The notes under the pieces are model-generated. The model did not search any database. It saw nothing but the letters and a program-made list of their open reading frames with translations, and was not told the origin of the DNA. 64,000 bases of DNA from Bacillota bacterium (GTDB lineage Bacteria; Bacillota_I; Bacilli_A; Izemoplasmatales; Hujiaoplasmataceae). This document shows, piece by piece, positions 27,726-40,514 of the stretch (position 1 is its first letter; every line of letters begins with the position of its first letter). The stretch is from positions 82,519-146,518 of the forward strand of contig JAHIVB010000012.1 in NCBI GenBank assembly GCA_018816905.1. The letters run 5' to 3'. Both the position numbers and the translations under genes were made by a program.

Positions 27726-29123
27726 ATGTTACTAAAGAAAGAACTCATAGAATCGATTCTAGATACTGGACTAGCAACCGGAGCGGATTTTTCAGAAGTA
27801 TTCATTGAAGAGAAAAATGCAGAATCTATTCAGATGATTGGCGGAAGAGTTGAAAAAGTCACCGGAACCAAGGTATTTGGCGTTGGAGTGAGACTTGCGC
27901 TTGGAAACCAAAGCGTTTATGGATATACGAACAATCAAAACCCTGAAGTCTTACTGAAACTCGCTAAAGATCTCAGCGCTTCATTTTCAAATGATACTCT
28001 GACAAAAAGGGTTTCTCTTTCTGAGTTGGAAGTTGGAAAAAAACATCAAGTAAAAATCAATCCAAAAGAAGTCAGTCTTGAGACGAAAGTTTCTATGATG
28101 AAGAAGGCAAATCAAGCAGCGAAGGAATACGATGAAGTTATTCAGCAAGTTTCGGTTCGTTTGACGGATAATGTTCAAGAAGTATTGATTGCGAACAGCG
28201 AAGGCCGGTTCGTTACAGAGAACAGAGTCAGAACAATTCTGTATGTTCAGGCGATTGCGGGTAAGGATGGAATCATGCAAACCGGAATGGAAAGTTTAGG
28301 ATCCGGAAAAGGTTATGAATACTATAATGAGGATGTAGATGTGGTTGAAACCGCAAAAAGCGCCGCTAGAATTGCTAAAAAAATGCTTTTTGCTGAAGAA
28401 TGTCCTAGTGGAAATTATCCGGTTATCATCAATAACAAATTCGGAGGCGTCATATTCCATGAAGCTTGCGGTCATAGTTTGGAAGCAACTTCAGTAGCGA
28501 AAAATGCATCAGTTTTCTGTGGAAAACTGAATACACAAGTTGCAACCCCGATAGTAACTGCCATTGACGATGGGACAATCGAAAACGGATGGGGAAGTGC
28601 CAATTTTGATGATGAAGGCTATCCTCAACAAAGAAGAGTGTTAATAGAAAAAGGAATTCTTAAATCTTATATGGTTGACAAACTCAATTCAAGAAGAATG
28701 GATCATCAACCAACCGGTTCTTCAAGAAGAGAGTCTTATAAATTTGCACCAACTTCAAGAATGAGTAACACATTCATAGACAACGGTGATTCCACGTTTG
28801 ACGAAATCATTGAAGCAACTGAATACGGGTTGTACGCAGCGAAATTAGGCGGAGGATCTGTTAACCCTGGTAATGGTGATTTTAACTTTACTGTTATGGA
28901 AGGCTATATTGTCAGAGACGGAAAAATCTGTGAACCAGTTCGTGGAGCTTCACTTGTTGGGAATGGAGCAGAAATACTTCATAAAATAGACATGGTCGGA
29001 AATAACCTCGATAGAGGAAGAGGAATGTGCGGATCTGTTTCCGGTTCGATTCCTGCAGATGTCGGCCAACCGACGCTTCGAGTTTCTTCGATTACTGTCG
29101 GTGGAAAGAAAGGAGCGAAATAA
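27726..29123 (+). CDS. tldD: Metalloprotease TldD
   Basis: 465 residues with the TldD zinc motif HEACGH (in VIFHEACGHSLEA). The N-terminal domain (about 1-200) is followed by the conserved C-terminal metalloprotease domain, ending GRGMCGSVSGSIPADVGQP. TldD acts with TldE as a heterodimer that degrades unfolded peptides and, in other bacteria, matures microcins and degrades CcdA. GGAGG precedes the ATG. tldE follows after 3 nt. Confidence 0.95.
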   Translation: MLLKKELIESILDTGLATGADFSEVFIEEKNAESIQMIGGRVEKVTGTKVFGVGVRLALGNQSVYGYTNNQNPEVLLKLAKDLSASFSNDTLTKRVSLSELEVGKKHQVKINPKEVSLETKVSMMKKANQAAKEYDEVIQQVSVRLTDNVQEVLIANSEGRFVTENRVRTILYVQAIAGKDGIMQTGMESLGSGKGYEYYNEDVDVVETAKSAARIAKKMLFAEECPSGNYPVIINNKFGGVIFHEACGHSLEATSVAKNASVFCGKLNTQVATPIVTAIDDGTIENGWGSANFDDEGYPQQRRVLIEKGILKSYMVDKLNSRRMDHQPTGSSRRESYKFAPTSRMSNTFIDNGDSTFDEIIEATEYGLYAAKLGGGSVNPGNGDFNFTVMEGYIVRDGKICEPVRGASLVGNGAEILHKIDMVGNNLDRGRGMCGSVSGSIPADVGQPTLRVSSITVGGKKGAK

Positions 29124-29126
29124 TCC

Positions 29127-30440
29127 ATGAATATTGATAAACTATTTAAAGTCGCTCTAGAAAGAGGACTAAGTGATGTTCAGGTCTTTCTATCAAACTC
29201 CAATGAATTATCGATTGAAGTATTTGAAGGAGAACTAGACAAATATGAAATTTCAGACACTTCTAGTCTCGTTGTAAGAGGAGTCTATAATGGGAAAATG
29301 GGATCCTATGTAACTGAAATCATGGACGATTCCCTAATCGATGAAATTGTTGAACATTTGATTGCCAACGCCAAAGTAATTGACTCTTTGGATGATGCCA
29401 TCATCTATGAAGGCGATAAAAATTATGTAACTGTAGAAGGATTATATAATGAAGAACTCGCAAATACAGAAGTATCCAAAAAAATCGAAATGGCGAAGAA
29501 TCTTGACAAATTGTTTCATGAGGGTTCTCCATTAGTCTCCATTGCTCAGACAATGTACCAAGAATCCTCCAAAACCGTAATGATTCAAAATACTAAAGGG
29601 TTAAAACTCTTTAACAAAGTGAATTCTGCCTATTTTGGCGGAGATGTCATCGTGAAAGATGACAAAGATCAAAGAACCAATTTTGATATTATTATTGCCA
29701 ACGAAATGAGTGATTTTGAATATGAAAAATTGGCAAAAGAAATCGTAGAAGATGCAGTGAAACAACTTGGCGCTACTCCGGTACCTTCTGGTGAATATGA
29801 AATCGTCTTTGGCCCTATTGCGTTAGCGACTTTGCTATCCGCCTTCCAAAACATTTTCTCTGCGGATGCAGTTCACAAAGGATTTTCACTATTAAAAGGG
29901 AAACTGAATGAAGAAGTAGGATCTGATAAAGTAACTTTAGTTGATGATCCATTTCTAAAAAAGAGTAGTAGTTCACGTTCTTTTGACGATGAAGGTGTAG
30001 CAACAAAATATAAAGAACTGATTTCTAAAGGCGTATTAAAGACTTATTTGCATAACCTTGTGACTGCTAAAAAGGATGGCGTAGAATCCACAGGTAACGG
30101 CTTTGGAACAGCAGTATCAGCCATCAACCTTGTTATGCTACCTGGGGAATCGACCAAACAAGAGTTGATTGATTCTGTAAAAAATGGCATATTCATTAAA
30201 GAAGTACAAGGCGCACATGCAGGCGCAAACCCAGTTAGCGGTGATTTTTCTTTACAGGCTAGCGGATTTGTCGTCAAAGACGGAATCATTGGTGCCCCTG
30301 TTGCGTTAATTACAGTTGCAGGCAATATTATTTCAATGCTGAAAGATGTTGTCATGGTATCCAATGAGTTGAAGATGACTTATTATGGAATTACTTGTCC
30401 ATCGATAAAAGTCAAAAGCATGTCAGTATCTGGAAAATAA
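29127..30440 (+). CDS. pmbA: TldE/PmbA, partner of TldD
   Basis: 437 residues in the U62 family but without a zinc HExxH, as expected for the non-catalytic TldE/PmbA subunit. The C-terminal region contains SRSFDDEGVATKY, GNGFGTAVSAINLVM, GAHAGANPVSGDFSLQASGF and CPSIKVKSMSVSGK, matching the family. It is 3 nt behind tldD and ends in a strong terminator. Confidence 0.93.
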   Translation: MNIDKLFKVALERGLSDVQVFLSNSNELSIEVFEGELDKYEISDTSSLVVRGVYNGKMGSYVTEIMDDSLIDEIVEHLIANAKVIDSLDDAIIYEGDKNYVTVEGLYNEELANTEVSKKIEMAKNLDKLFHEGSPLVSIAQTMYQESSKTVMIQNTKGLKLFNKVNSAYFGGDVIVKDDKDQRTNFDIIIANEMSDFEYEKLAKEIVEDAVKQLGATPVPSGEYEIVFGPIALATLLSAFQNIFSADAVHKGFSLLKGKLNEEVGSDKVTLVDDPFLKKSSSSRSFDDEGVATKYKELISKGVLKTYLHNLVTAKKDGVESTGNGFGTAVSAINLVMLPGESTKQELIDSVKNGIFIKEVQGAHAGANPVSGDFSLQASGFVVKDGIIGAPVALITVAGNIISMLKDVVMVSNELKMTYYGITCPSIKVKSMSVSGK

Positions 30441-30449
30441 CTATTGATG

Positions 30450-30478
30450 GAAGAATCCGAAAAATCGGATTCTTTTTT
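30450..30478 (+). terminator. Intrinsic terminator
   Basis: AAGAATCCGA / TCGGATTCTT stem followed by TTTTT. Confidence 0.9.
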
Positions 30479-30501
30479 CTTTCTCCGAAAAGTGTTTAAC
30501 C

Positions 30502-30530
30502 TTTACTTTTAGGCGCTATTTTTGTATAAT
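30502..30530 (+). promoter_or_regulatory. Promoter of the aldolase gene
   Basis: TTTACT (30502-30507), 17-nt spacer, TATAAT (30525-30530). Confidence 0.7.
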
Positions 30531-30567
30531 ATATCTGTTAAAATTAAATTTTTAGGAGGAACTGACA

Positions 30568-31434
30568 ATGGGATTAGTTTCATTAGAACAAATGTGTAAA
30601 AAGGCATATGAAAATGGGTATGCGGTGGGTCAATTCAATATCAATAATTTAGAATGGACAAAAGCAGTATTATTAACCGCCGAAGAACAAAAATCTCCAG
30701 TAATACTAGGAGTTTCAGAAGGCGCAGCGAAATATATGACCGGATATAAAGTGGTAGTAGAAATGGTAAAAGCAATGCTTGAAAGTTTAAAAATTACCGT
30801 TCCTGTCGCAATTCATTTGGATCATGGAACTTATGAAGGAGCGAAACTTGCGATTGAAGCTGGTTTTTCTTCAATCATGTTTGACGGATCCCATTACCCA
30901 ATTGCTGAAAACGTTGAAAAAACGAAAGAATTGGTTGCTTTAACAAGAAAACTCGGTCTTTCAATTGAGGCCGAAGTCGGATCCATCGGTGGAGAAGAAG
31001 ATGGTGTTGTGGGAATGGGCGAAGTTGCGGATCCAAACGAATGCAAATCCATCAATGATCTTGGGGTTACGATTCTTGCAGCTGGAATTGGAAACATTCA
31101 CGGCAAATATCCTGCGAACTGGCAAGGACTTAACTTCGATGTTCTTCAAAAAATTCATGACGTTACACTTGGAACTCCGCTTGTTTTACATGGTGGTACA
31201 GGTATCCCTGATGATATGGTTAAAAAAGCGATTTCAATGGGTGTTTCAAAAATCAATGTTAACACTGAATGCCAATTGGTTTTCGCGGAAGCTACTCGTA
31301 AATACATAGAAGCGGGAAAAGACTTGGAAGGCAAAGGCTTTGATCCACGTAAATTGCTTGCTCCTGGAGTAGAAGCAATCAAACAATCCGTTCGTGTAAA
31401 AATGGCTTTGTTTGGTTCTGTCAACAAAGCTTAA
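30568..31434 (+). CDS. fba: Class II fructose-bisphosphate aldolase
   Basis: Splits fructose-1,6-bisphosphate in glycolysis. 288 residues. Zinc ligands are seen in HLDHGTYE, GIGNIHGKYP and LVLHGGTG; the catalytic region MFDGSHYP and EVGSIGGEEDGV is intact, as is the phosphate-binding INVNTE. GGAGG precedes the ATG. It is monocistronic between its own promoter and terminator, in keeping with high expression. Confidence 0.95.
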   Translation: MGLVSLEQMCKKAYENGYAVGQFNINNLEWTKAVLLTAEEQKSPVILGVSEGAAKYMTGYKVVVEMVKAMLESLKITVPVAIHLDHGTYEGAKLAIEAGFSSIMFDGSHYPIAENVEKTKELVALTRKLGLSIEAEVGSIGGEEDGVVGMGEVADPNECKSINDLGVTILAAGIGNIHGKYPANWQGLNFDVLQKIHDVTLGTPLVLHGGTGIPDDMVKKAISMGVSKINVNTECQLVFAEATRKYIEAGKDLEGKGFDPRKLLAPGVEAIKQSVRVKMALFGSVNKA

Positions 31435-31437
31435 TCA

Positions 31438-31470
31438 CTAAAAAACCACAAATGAATTGTGGTTTTTCTT
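31438..31470 (+). terminator. Intrinsic terminator after fba
   Basis: AAAACCACAA / TTGTGGTTTT stem with downstream T-rich tract. Confidence 0.85.
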
Positions 31471-31509
31471 TCTTTGAAAGTGTATAATACTTTATAGGTG
31501 GTGAGTTGA

Positions 31510-32088
31510 ATGGATATATATAACGAATACGCTTCCTGGGTAAAAGAAATTCAAGATTTATATATGGAATTAAAAGAACACCACTTGGCACTTTATGATC
31601 GTTTTATGCCTATTTATGAAGTTTTGAATCATATTTATCAAGGCAGACAAACCGGTGAGATAGAGAAAAGTGATGACATTGAAAAGATTTTCTCCGTTGG
31701 ATATGAATATCTTCATGATCAAATCGATACATGCAAAATGTATTTAGAAGGTGTATTCAAGAACGATTTTCATGCGTTCGCCGATTATGATTCCGTCATG
31801 TCATCTTTGCTTTATATCGAAGATGTTCGTTATGAACTTTCCGAGAAGAAACATCAAATTGACGATAAAAAACTGAATGATTTGATTGAGGAACTAGAGT
31901 TGTTGATTAATCATCAAGCCGAAATTCCTGAAAACTTGATTTTGTATGTTGATGATGTGCTAAACACCATCATTAAGGATAAAAGTTTCGAATTTTATGG
32001 AATTATCGATATTTTCATCGATGTAGCAGAAACCTTGGGATTGTATTTATTTGAAGAAGAAGATTTTGTAATAGGAAAGGAAGTATAA
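31510..32088 (+). CDS. Uncharacterised acidic helical protein
   Basis: 192 residues, mostly helical by composition, no signal peptide or membrane segment, many Asp/Glu. I do not recognise the family. A GGTGGTGAG ribosome site precedes the ATG and the next gene (a membrane TPR-like protein) starts 2 nt after its stop, so both are probably one unit. The function is unknown. Confidence 0.75.
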   Translation: MDIYNEYASWVKEIQDLYMELKEHHLALYDRFMPIYEVLNHIYQGRQTGEIEKSDDIEKIFSVGYEYLHDQIDTCKMYLEGVFKNDFHAFADYDSVMSSLLYIEDVRYELSEKKHQIDDKKLNDLIEELELLINHQAEIPENLILYVDDVLNTIIKDKSFEFYGIIDIFIDVAETLGLYLFEEEDFVIGKEV

Positions 32089-32090
32089 AC

Positions 32091-33020
32091 ATGAATAAAA
32101 AACAGTATCTAGCAAGTCTAATCATACTCGGAGTCGTATCCATCGGATTGATTGTGACGAATGCGATTTGGGATTATATGAACTGGGTTTTGATTATTGC
32201 TCTCTTTTTTATCATCTACATGTTTATCAAGTATCGAATTGACGGAAGCGTTCAATATTTTTCAACCCGTTTCAACATGCTCCTCGACTATGATCTAGAC
32301 ATGGAAGGCGCATTGAAAATGGCCGAGGAAGCACTAAAAAAGGCCCCCACGGAAGCCATTAAATCAATGTATCGCATGTATCTTGGAATGGCTCAGTATT
32401 ATAGCGGATATTATGACGATGCCGTCAAATCATTCAATCAAGTCGAACTCAATCGACTGAACAATGTTTTTCATGCATTGGTTTTCGCATTTACAGCATA
32501 TGCCTCATTTGAACTTCATGACCAAGAAACATTTGATCAGTCATTGGAACGAATTAGACAATTAAAATCGAGAGTTCCTTTAAAATATCAAAATTTTGTT
32601 GGTGGTTACGAAGAGATTCTTGATGCCATCAAAAATATGGATGTTTCAATTGACCATTACAAAGAAATGGTTGAAAAACATTTCGGTAACGACGATGGAT
32701 TTATTGCTAGAAAGATTAACTACAATTATAGACTTTCTTACTACTATAAAGCTATTGGAGATACCGTTGAGATGGATAAATGCCTTGCATTCGTCATTGC
32801 GAACGGCAAGAATCAACACGCTGCGCTTCGAGCTAAGGAAATGTTCAAAGGTTCCGTTAACATTGAAGACTTTGTATATGATCCTACAAAGAAACCTGAA
32901 GTAGTAGAAACGGTCGAACCTACTTATATTGAAACTGCAGAAATTATTGACGAGTCTCCTCTTGATGAGGTTGATGAAGTAGAAGAACTAGATGAGCCGG
33001 AAGATCAAGACGAAAAATAA
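32091..33020 (+). CDS. Membrane-anchored TPR-like protein
   Basis: 309 residues. Two N-terminal hydrophobic segments (about 6-24 and 28-45) precede a cytoplasmic part with TPR-like helices (MEGALKMAEEALKKAPTEA, YRMYLGMAQYYSGYYDDAVKSFNQVE). The last about 45 residues are an acidic tail rich in Glu, Asp and Val. Likely a scaffold at the membrane; no enzymatic motif is visible. It is co-transcribed with the preceding unknown gene and ends in a bidirectional terminator shared with lysS. Confidence 0.75.
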   Translation: MNKKQYLASLIILGVVSIGLIVTNAIWDYMNWVLIIALFFIIYMFIKYRIDGSVQYFSTRFNMLLDYDLDMEGALKMAEEALKKAPTEAIKSMYRMYLGMAQYYSGYYDDAVKSFNQVELNRLNNVFHALVFAFTAYASFELHDQETFDQSLERIRQLKSRVPLKYQNFVGGYEEILDAIKNMDVSIDHYKEMVEKHFGNDDGFIARKINYNYRLSYYYKAIGDTVEMDKCLAFVIANGKNQHAALRAKEMFKGSVNIEDFVYDPTKKPEVVETVEPTYIETAEIIDESPLDEVDEVEELDEPEDQDEK

Positions 33021-33034
33021 TAACCAAACAAATG

Positions 33035-33066
33035 AAAAGGTGTTGGAATATTCCAGCACCTTTTTT
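33035..33066. terminator. Bidirectional terminator between convergent operons
   Basis: AAAAGGTGTTGGAAT / ATTCCAGCACCTTTT near-perfect stem with A-rich left and T-rich right flanks, serving the plus-strand TPR gene and the minus-strand lysS operon. Confidence 0.9.
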
Positions 33067-33067
33067 C

Positions 33068-35544
<2,477 letters not shown>

Positions 35545-35607
35545 TGGAACATCTCCTTTCATGAATACTATTATACTTAATATTCATTTGAACTTCAATT
35601 CTAGATA

Positions 35608-35862
35608 TTAGATATTTTTTTCTTCCATGACTTCAATCATATTTAAAGCGGCTTCTTTTGAAGCCTGATTTTGAATGGAAAGTATTTTGAAAGTAAATTC
35701 CTTACTGCCATAGGTCACTTTGACGACATCTGAAGGTTTGACTTCAGAAGAAGGTTTTGCAATTCTTCCATTCACATAAATACGGTCATGCAGCGCTATT
35801 TCTTTCGCTACAGTTCTTCTTTTGAACACTCTAGCTACTTTTAAGAATTTATCGAGTCTCAT
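35608..35862 (-). CDS. rqcP: S4-domain RNA-binding protein RqcP (YabO/HslR type)
   Basis: 84 residues, an S4 domain (MRLDKFLKVARVFKRRTVAKEI ... DRIYVNGRIAKPSSEVKPSD). In B. subtilis RqcP joins RqcH on stalled 60S complexes to add poly-alanine tails for degradation, and yabO lies in the same chromosomal neighbourhood as tilS, hprT and ftsH. GGAGGG precedes the ATG. A weak hairpin at 35882-35904, straddling the ftsH stop, separates it from ftsH. Confidence 0.88.
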   Translation of the reverse strand: MRLDKFLKVARVFKRRTVAKEIALHDRIYVNGRIAKPSSEVKPSDVVKVTYGSKEFTFKILSIQNQASKEAALNMIEVMEEKNI

Positions 35863-35902
35863 TGGAACCCTCCGATGAAGAAGGGATACGCTTCAAGTAT
35901 CC

Positions 35903-37864
35903 CTAGTGTTTAACCTCATGATCGCCTTCGACTTTTGGCATCTCTGGCATTTTAATGGCATCGGAAGCCAAGACGTCATCGAATCTGCCAAGTTTTCCTG
36001 TAGCGACGATTTCATCGATGTCTTCTCTTGTTAATGTTTCAACTTCAAGCAAGTAATGAGAAATCTTTTTCAACAGGTCTAGATTTTCAGTAATGACTTT
36101 TCTTGCAAGCTCGTAGGACTCATGAATGATTCCGCGAACTTCTTTATCAATTTCAGTAGCTATTGCCTCTGAGAAGTTTTTATCTTTTCCGTAATCCCTT
36201 CCCAAAAATACAGCGCCAGTATTTTGTTCGTAAGTCACCGGTCCGAGGTTTTCGCTCATTCCATATTCCGTAATCATGGAACGCGCAATCGTCGTTGCCC
36301 TTAGTAAATCATTGTGGGCTCCGGTGGAAATCTCATTGAATGTAATCTCTTCCGCGACGCGTCCACCAAGTAGACCTGTAATCATTTCAAGCAAGTCTTT
36401 CTTGGTTTGAAGGAATGCATGTTCTTCCTCAGGAAGCATTAGGTTATATCCTCCGGCTTGTCCACGAGGAATGATCGTTACTTTATGAACGATATTCGCA
36501 TGAGTAAGTTTAATACCGATAACTGCATGTCCTGCTTCATGGAACGCAATAAACTCTCGTTCCTTTTTTGAAAAGACACGGGATTTTTTTGCAGGGCCCA
36601 TCATGACTCTGTCTACAGCCTCGTCAATATGTGCAAGTTCGATTTGTTTTTTGTTTTCTCTTGCGGCGAGCAATGCAGCTTCATTCATTAGGTTTTCTAA
36701 ATCGGCTCCAGTAAATCCTGGTGTTCTTCTTGCTATTTCTTCAAATGTAATTTTAGGGTTGATTTTTTTCTTTCGAGAATGAACTTTCAGTATTTCAACT
36801 CTTCCCTTGATGTCTGGAGTGCCTACAAAGATTTGACGGTCGAAACGACCCGGTCTCATCAATGCTGGATCCAATATGTCAACACGGTTGGTTGCGGCTA
36901 AAACGATAACCCCTGAGTTGTGTCCAAAACCATCAAGTTCAACAAGCAATTGATTCAAAGTTTGTTCTCTTTCGTCATGTCCACCACCAAGACCGGTTCC
37001 TCTTTGTCTACCGACAGCATCAATTTCATCGATGAAGAGGATGCAAGGTGCGTTTTGTTTCGCTGTCTTGAACATGTCTCTTACTCGACTTGCGCCGACA
37101 CCGACAAACATTTCAAGGAAGTCAGAACCACTAACGAAATAGAATGGGACATTCGCTTCGCCGGCAACGGCTCTTGCGATTAATGTTTTACCGGTTCCTG
37201 GAGGGCCAACAAGCAAAACGCCCTTTGGAATTCTCGCTCCAAGTTCGATGTATTTTTTGGGGTTCTTCAAGAAGTCAATAATTTCTTGAAGTTCTTGTTT
37301 TTCTTCTTCAGCGCCTGCGACATCATCAAAAGTCGTTTTTTGACCCTTGGATAGTTTTGCGCGGCTTTTTCCAAAATCAAATGCTTGTTTGTTGGCATTG
37401 TTACCGCCTCTCATCATGAAGATGAAGAATATGACGATTCCACCGATTAGCAAGATTGGGAATATAATATTAATGAAACTATAAGCCGGTGCTGGAATGT
37501 AGGTATAAATAACATCATTAGCTGAAATGCCGTCAGAATTAAATCCTGAAATAATGACAAACATATTGTCAAATTCTGTATCGTTTGCCAAATAAGTGAT
37601 GTAGGTGCGTTCATCTACGAGAGTACCACTTACTTTGTATCCTCTATAGTTGGTGTCACCTAGAGGAGTAACCTCAACGGTTGCGACACCTTCTCCAGCT
37701 AAAACAGCTTCAAATTGGGAATTGTTGAGCTCGATGGGAGCGTTCAAATTCCCAAAATTGAAAACGATGATTAATAATATTGTCACCAATAGTGATATAA
37801 ACAACAAATGCGATGTTCGATTACTGAAAGGTTTTTTGATTTGTGAATTTTTGTTTGTTGGCAT
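35903..37864 (-). CDS. ftsH: ATP-dependent zinc metalloprotease FtsH
   Basis: 653 residues, membrane-bound AAA+ protease for membrane and regulatory proteins. Two transmembrane segments (about 18-38 and 128-150) flank an external domain. The AAA+ core has GPPGTGKT, Walker [14 protein letters not shown] and the second region of homology with RPGRFDR. The zinc site is HEAGH. The C-terminal tail is short and acidic. AAAGGAGA precedes the ATG; the gene follows hpt by 12 nt. Confidence 0.97.
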   Translation of the reverse strand: MPTNKNSQIKKPFSNRTSHLLFISLLVTILLIIVFNFGNLNAPIELNNSQFEAVLAGEGVATVEVTPLGDTNYRGYKVSGTLVDERTYITYLANDTEFDNMFVIISGFNSDGISANDVIYTYIPAPAYSFINIIFPILLIGGIVIFFIFMMRGGNNANKQAFDFGKSRAKLSKGQKTTFDDVAGAEEEKQELQEIIDFLKNPKKYIELGARIPKGVLLVGPPGTGKTLIARAVAGEANVPFYFVSGSDFLEMFVGVGASRVRDMFKTAKQNAPCILFIDEIDAVGRQRGTGLGGGHDEREQTLNQLLVELDGFGHNSGVIVLAATNRVDILDPALMRPGRFDRQIFVGTPDIKGRVEILKVHSRKKKINPKITFEEIARRTPGFTGADLENLMNEAALLAARENKKQIELAHIDEAVDRVMMGPAKKSRVFSKKEREFIAFHEAGHAVIGIKLTHANIVHKVTIIPRGQAGGYNLMLPEEEHAFLQTKKDLLEMITGLLGGRVAEEITFNEISTGAHNDLLRATTIARSMITEYGMSENLGPVTYEQNTGAVFLGRDYGKDKNFSEAIATEIDKEVRGIIHESYELARKVITENLDLLKKISHYLLEVETLTREDIDEIVATGKLGRFDDVLASDAIKMPEMPKVEGDHEVKH

Positions 37865-37876
37865 GTGGGTTCTCCT

Positions 37877-38419
37877 TTACTTCTTGTAGACGGATTGTTT
37901 GAGGACGCCGACATAAGGCAAATTACGGTAATACTCGTCATAGTCCAGTCCGAATCCAACGACAAATTCTTTTGGAATCTTAACCCCGATGTATTTTGGT
38001 TCAAAAGGTGTTACTCTTCCTTCTGGTTTGTCGAGAAGAGTAGCCACTTCAACTGATTTTGCACCGCGGTGAATTAATAGTTTGCTAATGACCTCGATTG
38101 TTTTTGCAGTATCGACGATGTCTTCGGCAATAATGACGTCGCGTCCCGCGACGGAAGAATCAAGATCTTTTGTTATTTTAACATCTCCTGATGATGAAAC
38201 ACCTCCATGATAACTGGCAACACCCATCAATTGAATTTCACAATACAAATCGATGTGTTTAATCAGTTCGGACATGAAAGGAATGCACCCTTTAAGGAGA
38301 CCTAAAATAATTGGTTTTTTTCCTTGATAATCTTGTGTGATTTGTTTTCCGAGACGTTTTGCTATCTCTTTGATTTCATCTTCACTAACAAGTACTTTTT
38401 CGATATCTTTTTCGAGCAT
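37877..38419 (-). CDS. hpt: Hypoxanthine phosphoribosyltransferase
   Basis: 180 residues. The PRPP-binding motif is VIIAEDIVDTAKTI (usually ...DTGxTL, here DTA), with the typical GLLKGCIPFMSEL and VGFGLDYDEYYRNLPYVGVL. Salvages hypoxanthine and guanine to nucleotides in the cytoplasm, so it could use bases from degraded nucleic acids. Between tilS and ftsH as in Bacillus. Confidence 0.95.
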   Translation of the reverse strand: MLEKDIEKVLVSEDEIKEIAKRLGKQITQDYQGKKPIILGLLKGCIPFMSELIKHIDLYCEIQLMGVASYHGGVSSSGDVKITKDLDSSVAGRDVIIAEDIVDTAKTIEVISKLLIHRGAKSVEVATLLDKPEGRVTPFEPKYIGVKIPKEFVVGFGLDYDEYYRNLPYVGVLKQSVYKK

Positions 38420-38423
38420 AGTT

Positions 38424-39749
38424 TTATCCTTTCAAATAGGTGATGTATACCTTATTTAAATGTTCTTTGTCTTCAAATTTATATAAGTTAGGAATGTATA
38501 CGATTTGCTTCTTTGAATCAAGAATCAAAGGAAGAGTATTTCTGGATTTCATTGGAATCTTTTTGTCAATTAGCAGATCTTTCAGTTTTTTCGATCCATA
38601 AGGGTAGATCAAAGTATCTTTCGTTTTACGATTTCTAATTGTAATTGGAAAGAATGAATCTAAATTATTATACCATAAATCTATAGATTTACCACTATTA
38701 ATGTCTGGCATTTTTGAAATTATGACTTTGTCTCCACTAGGTAAATGAACCGTACCATAGTCCTCGAGAATGAATTCATAAGGAGAAAAATCTTCTTCAT
38801 TGTTTTGAAAACGCAACAAATCATATGCTTTATATACATAAACCAAATTTGAAATTCTTTTTTGTAAGTTTGGCTTTTTTGAAGAAATCAAACCGATGAT
38901 CTGATTCATGTTTTTTTCTGATAATTCAGTCTTGTTGTTGCTAATGGAATTCACCGTTTTAATGATGATTTCCTTTTGTACAATCATCGTTTCTTGGAGA
39001 AATTTGGTGATTGAAAAAGTATGAATACCGTCATTAATTAAAACATGATTTTTAAGAAAAAGATTCGCTTGTTGAAGCACCAATTCGTATGCAGATGAGA
39101 GATACTCAGAGAACTGGTTGATTTTTTCAAGAACAGCGGGATTTTCTTCTTTTAAAAGAGGAAGGACATTATGTCTAAAACGATTACGTGTATAATCGTT
39201 TGATTGATTCGATTCGTCTTCTTGAAAATCAATATGATGTTCTTTTGCGTATGCAATGATGTTCTCTTTTGTTTCATCTAGAAGGGGCCTTACCAAAGAT
39301 AAATCTTTGTATAAAGTGGTGTCCTTCATTCCGGAGTATCCAATGAAACTCGAACCTCTTGTCAAACGCATTAAAATCGTTTCCGCTTGATCGTCAAGAT
39401 GATGAGCAAGGGCGACCTTAGAGGCATTCACCTTTTTAGCATATTGATAGAATTTTTGATAACGCTCGTCACGAGCTACCATCTGAAAGTTTTCATTTGA
39501 ATAGTTATCAAAATCATAGGACTGAAAAGGAAGATTATGTTCCTTTGAAAATTCCTCGACGAATCTCTGGTTCTGGTCACTTGTCAACCGTTTATGGTAG
39601 TTCATGTGAACGACATGAAGAACAAGGTTCATACTCTTTTTGAGAGAGATGAGTTGATTGAGAAGGACCATCGAATCGACTCCGCCACTGACTGCTACGA
39701 CGACGATGTCAGAAGGAGTAAATAGCGCGGTATTAAATTTTAGTTTCAA
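38424..39749 (-). CDS. tilS: tRNA(Ile)-lysidine synthase
   Basis: 441 residues. The PP-loop SGGVDSM and LAHHLDDQAETILMRL are intact; a TilS substrate-binding and C-terminal domain follow (IPMKSRNTLPLI). It converts the wobble C of tRNA-Ile2(CAT) to lysidine so that it reads AUA; the matching tRNA gene lies at 51737. I choose TTG 39749 because GAGGTG is just upstream; a GTG three codons earlier is also possible. First gene of the minus-strand operon. Its promoter carries TGA-TACAAT around 39790-39800. Confidence 0.93.
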   Translation of the reverse strand: MKLKFNTALFTPSDIVVVAVSGGVDSMVLLNQLISLKKSMNLVLHVVHMNYHKRLTSDQNQRFVEEFSKEHNLPFQSYDFDNYSNENFQMVARDERYQKFYQYAKKVNASKVALAHHLDDQAETILMRLTRGSSFIGYSGMKDTTLYKDLSLVRPLLDETKENIIAYAKEHHIDFQEDESNQSNDYTRNRFRHNVLPLLKEENPAVLEKINQFSEYLSSAYELVLQQANLFLKNHVLINDGIHTFSITKFLQETMIVQKEIIIKTVNSISNNKTELSEKNMNQIIGLISSKKPNLQKRISNLVYVYKAYDLLRFQNNEEDFSPYEFILEDYGTVHLPSGDKVIISKMPDINSGKSIDLWYNNLDSFFPITIRNRKTKDTLIYPYGSKKLKDLLIDKKIPMKSRNTLPLILDSKKQIVYIPNLYKFEDKEHLNKVYITYLKG

Positions 39750-39935
39750 ACTCGTCACCTCACAGTTACTTTTTACAATACCATTGTATCATTTTTCACC
39801 GAAAAGTTCACTATATCTCGCAAAAGAGCAAGTAGAATTGTATCAAGTTTTTGTGATGGTTTTGTGGTTGAAACATTGGGATGCTCGCAGTTATAAAAAA
39901 TATGATATAATTAATGATTGAAAGGTGGGATACTT
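39750..39935. promoter_or_regulatory. Divergent promoters of tilS operon and maf
   Basis: Minus strand: extended -10 TGA-TACAAT near 39785-39800 for tilS. Plus strand: extended -10 TGA-TATAAT (39903-39911) for maf, with ribosome site AAAGGTGGG at 39921-39929. Confidence 0.55.
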
Positions 39936-40499
39936 TTGAAAAAACTAATACTTGCGAGCAACTCTCCAAGAAGAAAAGAATTATTGGATCTATTGAAATT
40001 GGATTATGAGATTATCACATCCGATGTGGAAGAAATCATCGATGAAAACATTCCTTTTGAAGATGTAGTCATGGATTTGGCTTTTCAAAAAGCCGCAGGT
40101 GTATTTCGGTCCAATAAAGATCGGGTTGTCCTGGGGTTTGATACTTTAGTTCTTCTTGAAGGTGAACTGCTTGGAAAACCTAAATCAGAAGAAGACGCGA
40201 AACAAATGCTAAGAAAACTATCAGGGAAAACCCACTTTGTGATTACCGGATGTGCTATCATTTCAAACCGCTTATCAAAATCTTTTTATGAAAAAACTCG
40301 TGTTACTTTTATTGAACTGTCAGATAAAGAAATCGAAGATTACGTTTCTTCAAAAGAGCCCATGGATAAAGCTGGAGCCTATGCTATTCAAGGGTTGGGA
40401 TCCAAATTCATACAGAGTGTCAATGGTGATTTTTTCACCGTGATGGGATTGCCTGTATCGAAATTGTATCAAGAACTAAAACAACTTGAATTGCTTTAG
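39936..40499 (+). CDS. maf: Maf-family nucleotide pyrophosphatase
   Basis: 187 residues. LASNSPRRKELLDLL and the GFDTLVLLEGELLGKPKSEEDA segment define the Maf/Ham1-like fold, which hydrolyses dTTP/UTP and modified nucleotides and affects septation in B. subtilis. I choose TTG 39936, 6 nt after AAAGGTGGG; an upstream TTG at 39918 precedes the site. Confidence 0.93.
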   Translation: MKKLILASNSPRRKELLDLLKLDYEIITSDVEEIIDENIPFEDVVMDLAFQKAAGVFRSNKDRVVLGFDTLVLLEGELLGKPKSEEDAKQMLRKLSGKTHFVITGCAIISNRLSKSFYEKTRVTFIELSDKEIEDYVSSKEPMDKAGAYAIQGLGSKFIQSVNGDFFTVMGLPVSKLYQELKQLELL

Positions 40500-40514
40500 A
40501 AAGTAGGTAAAATC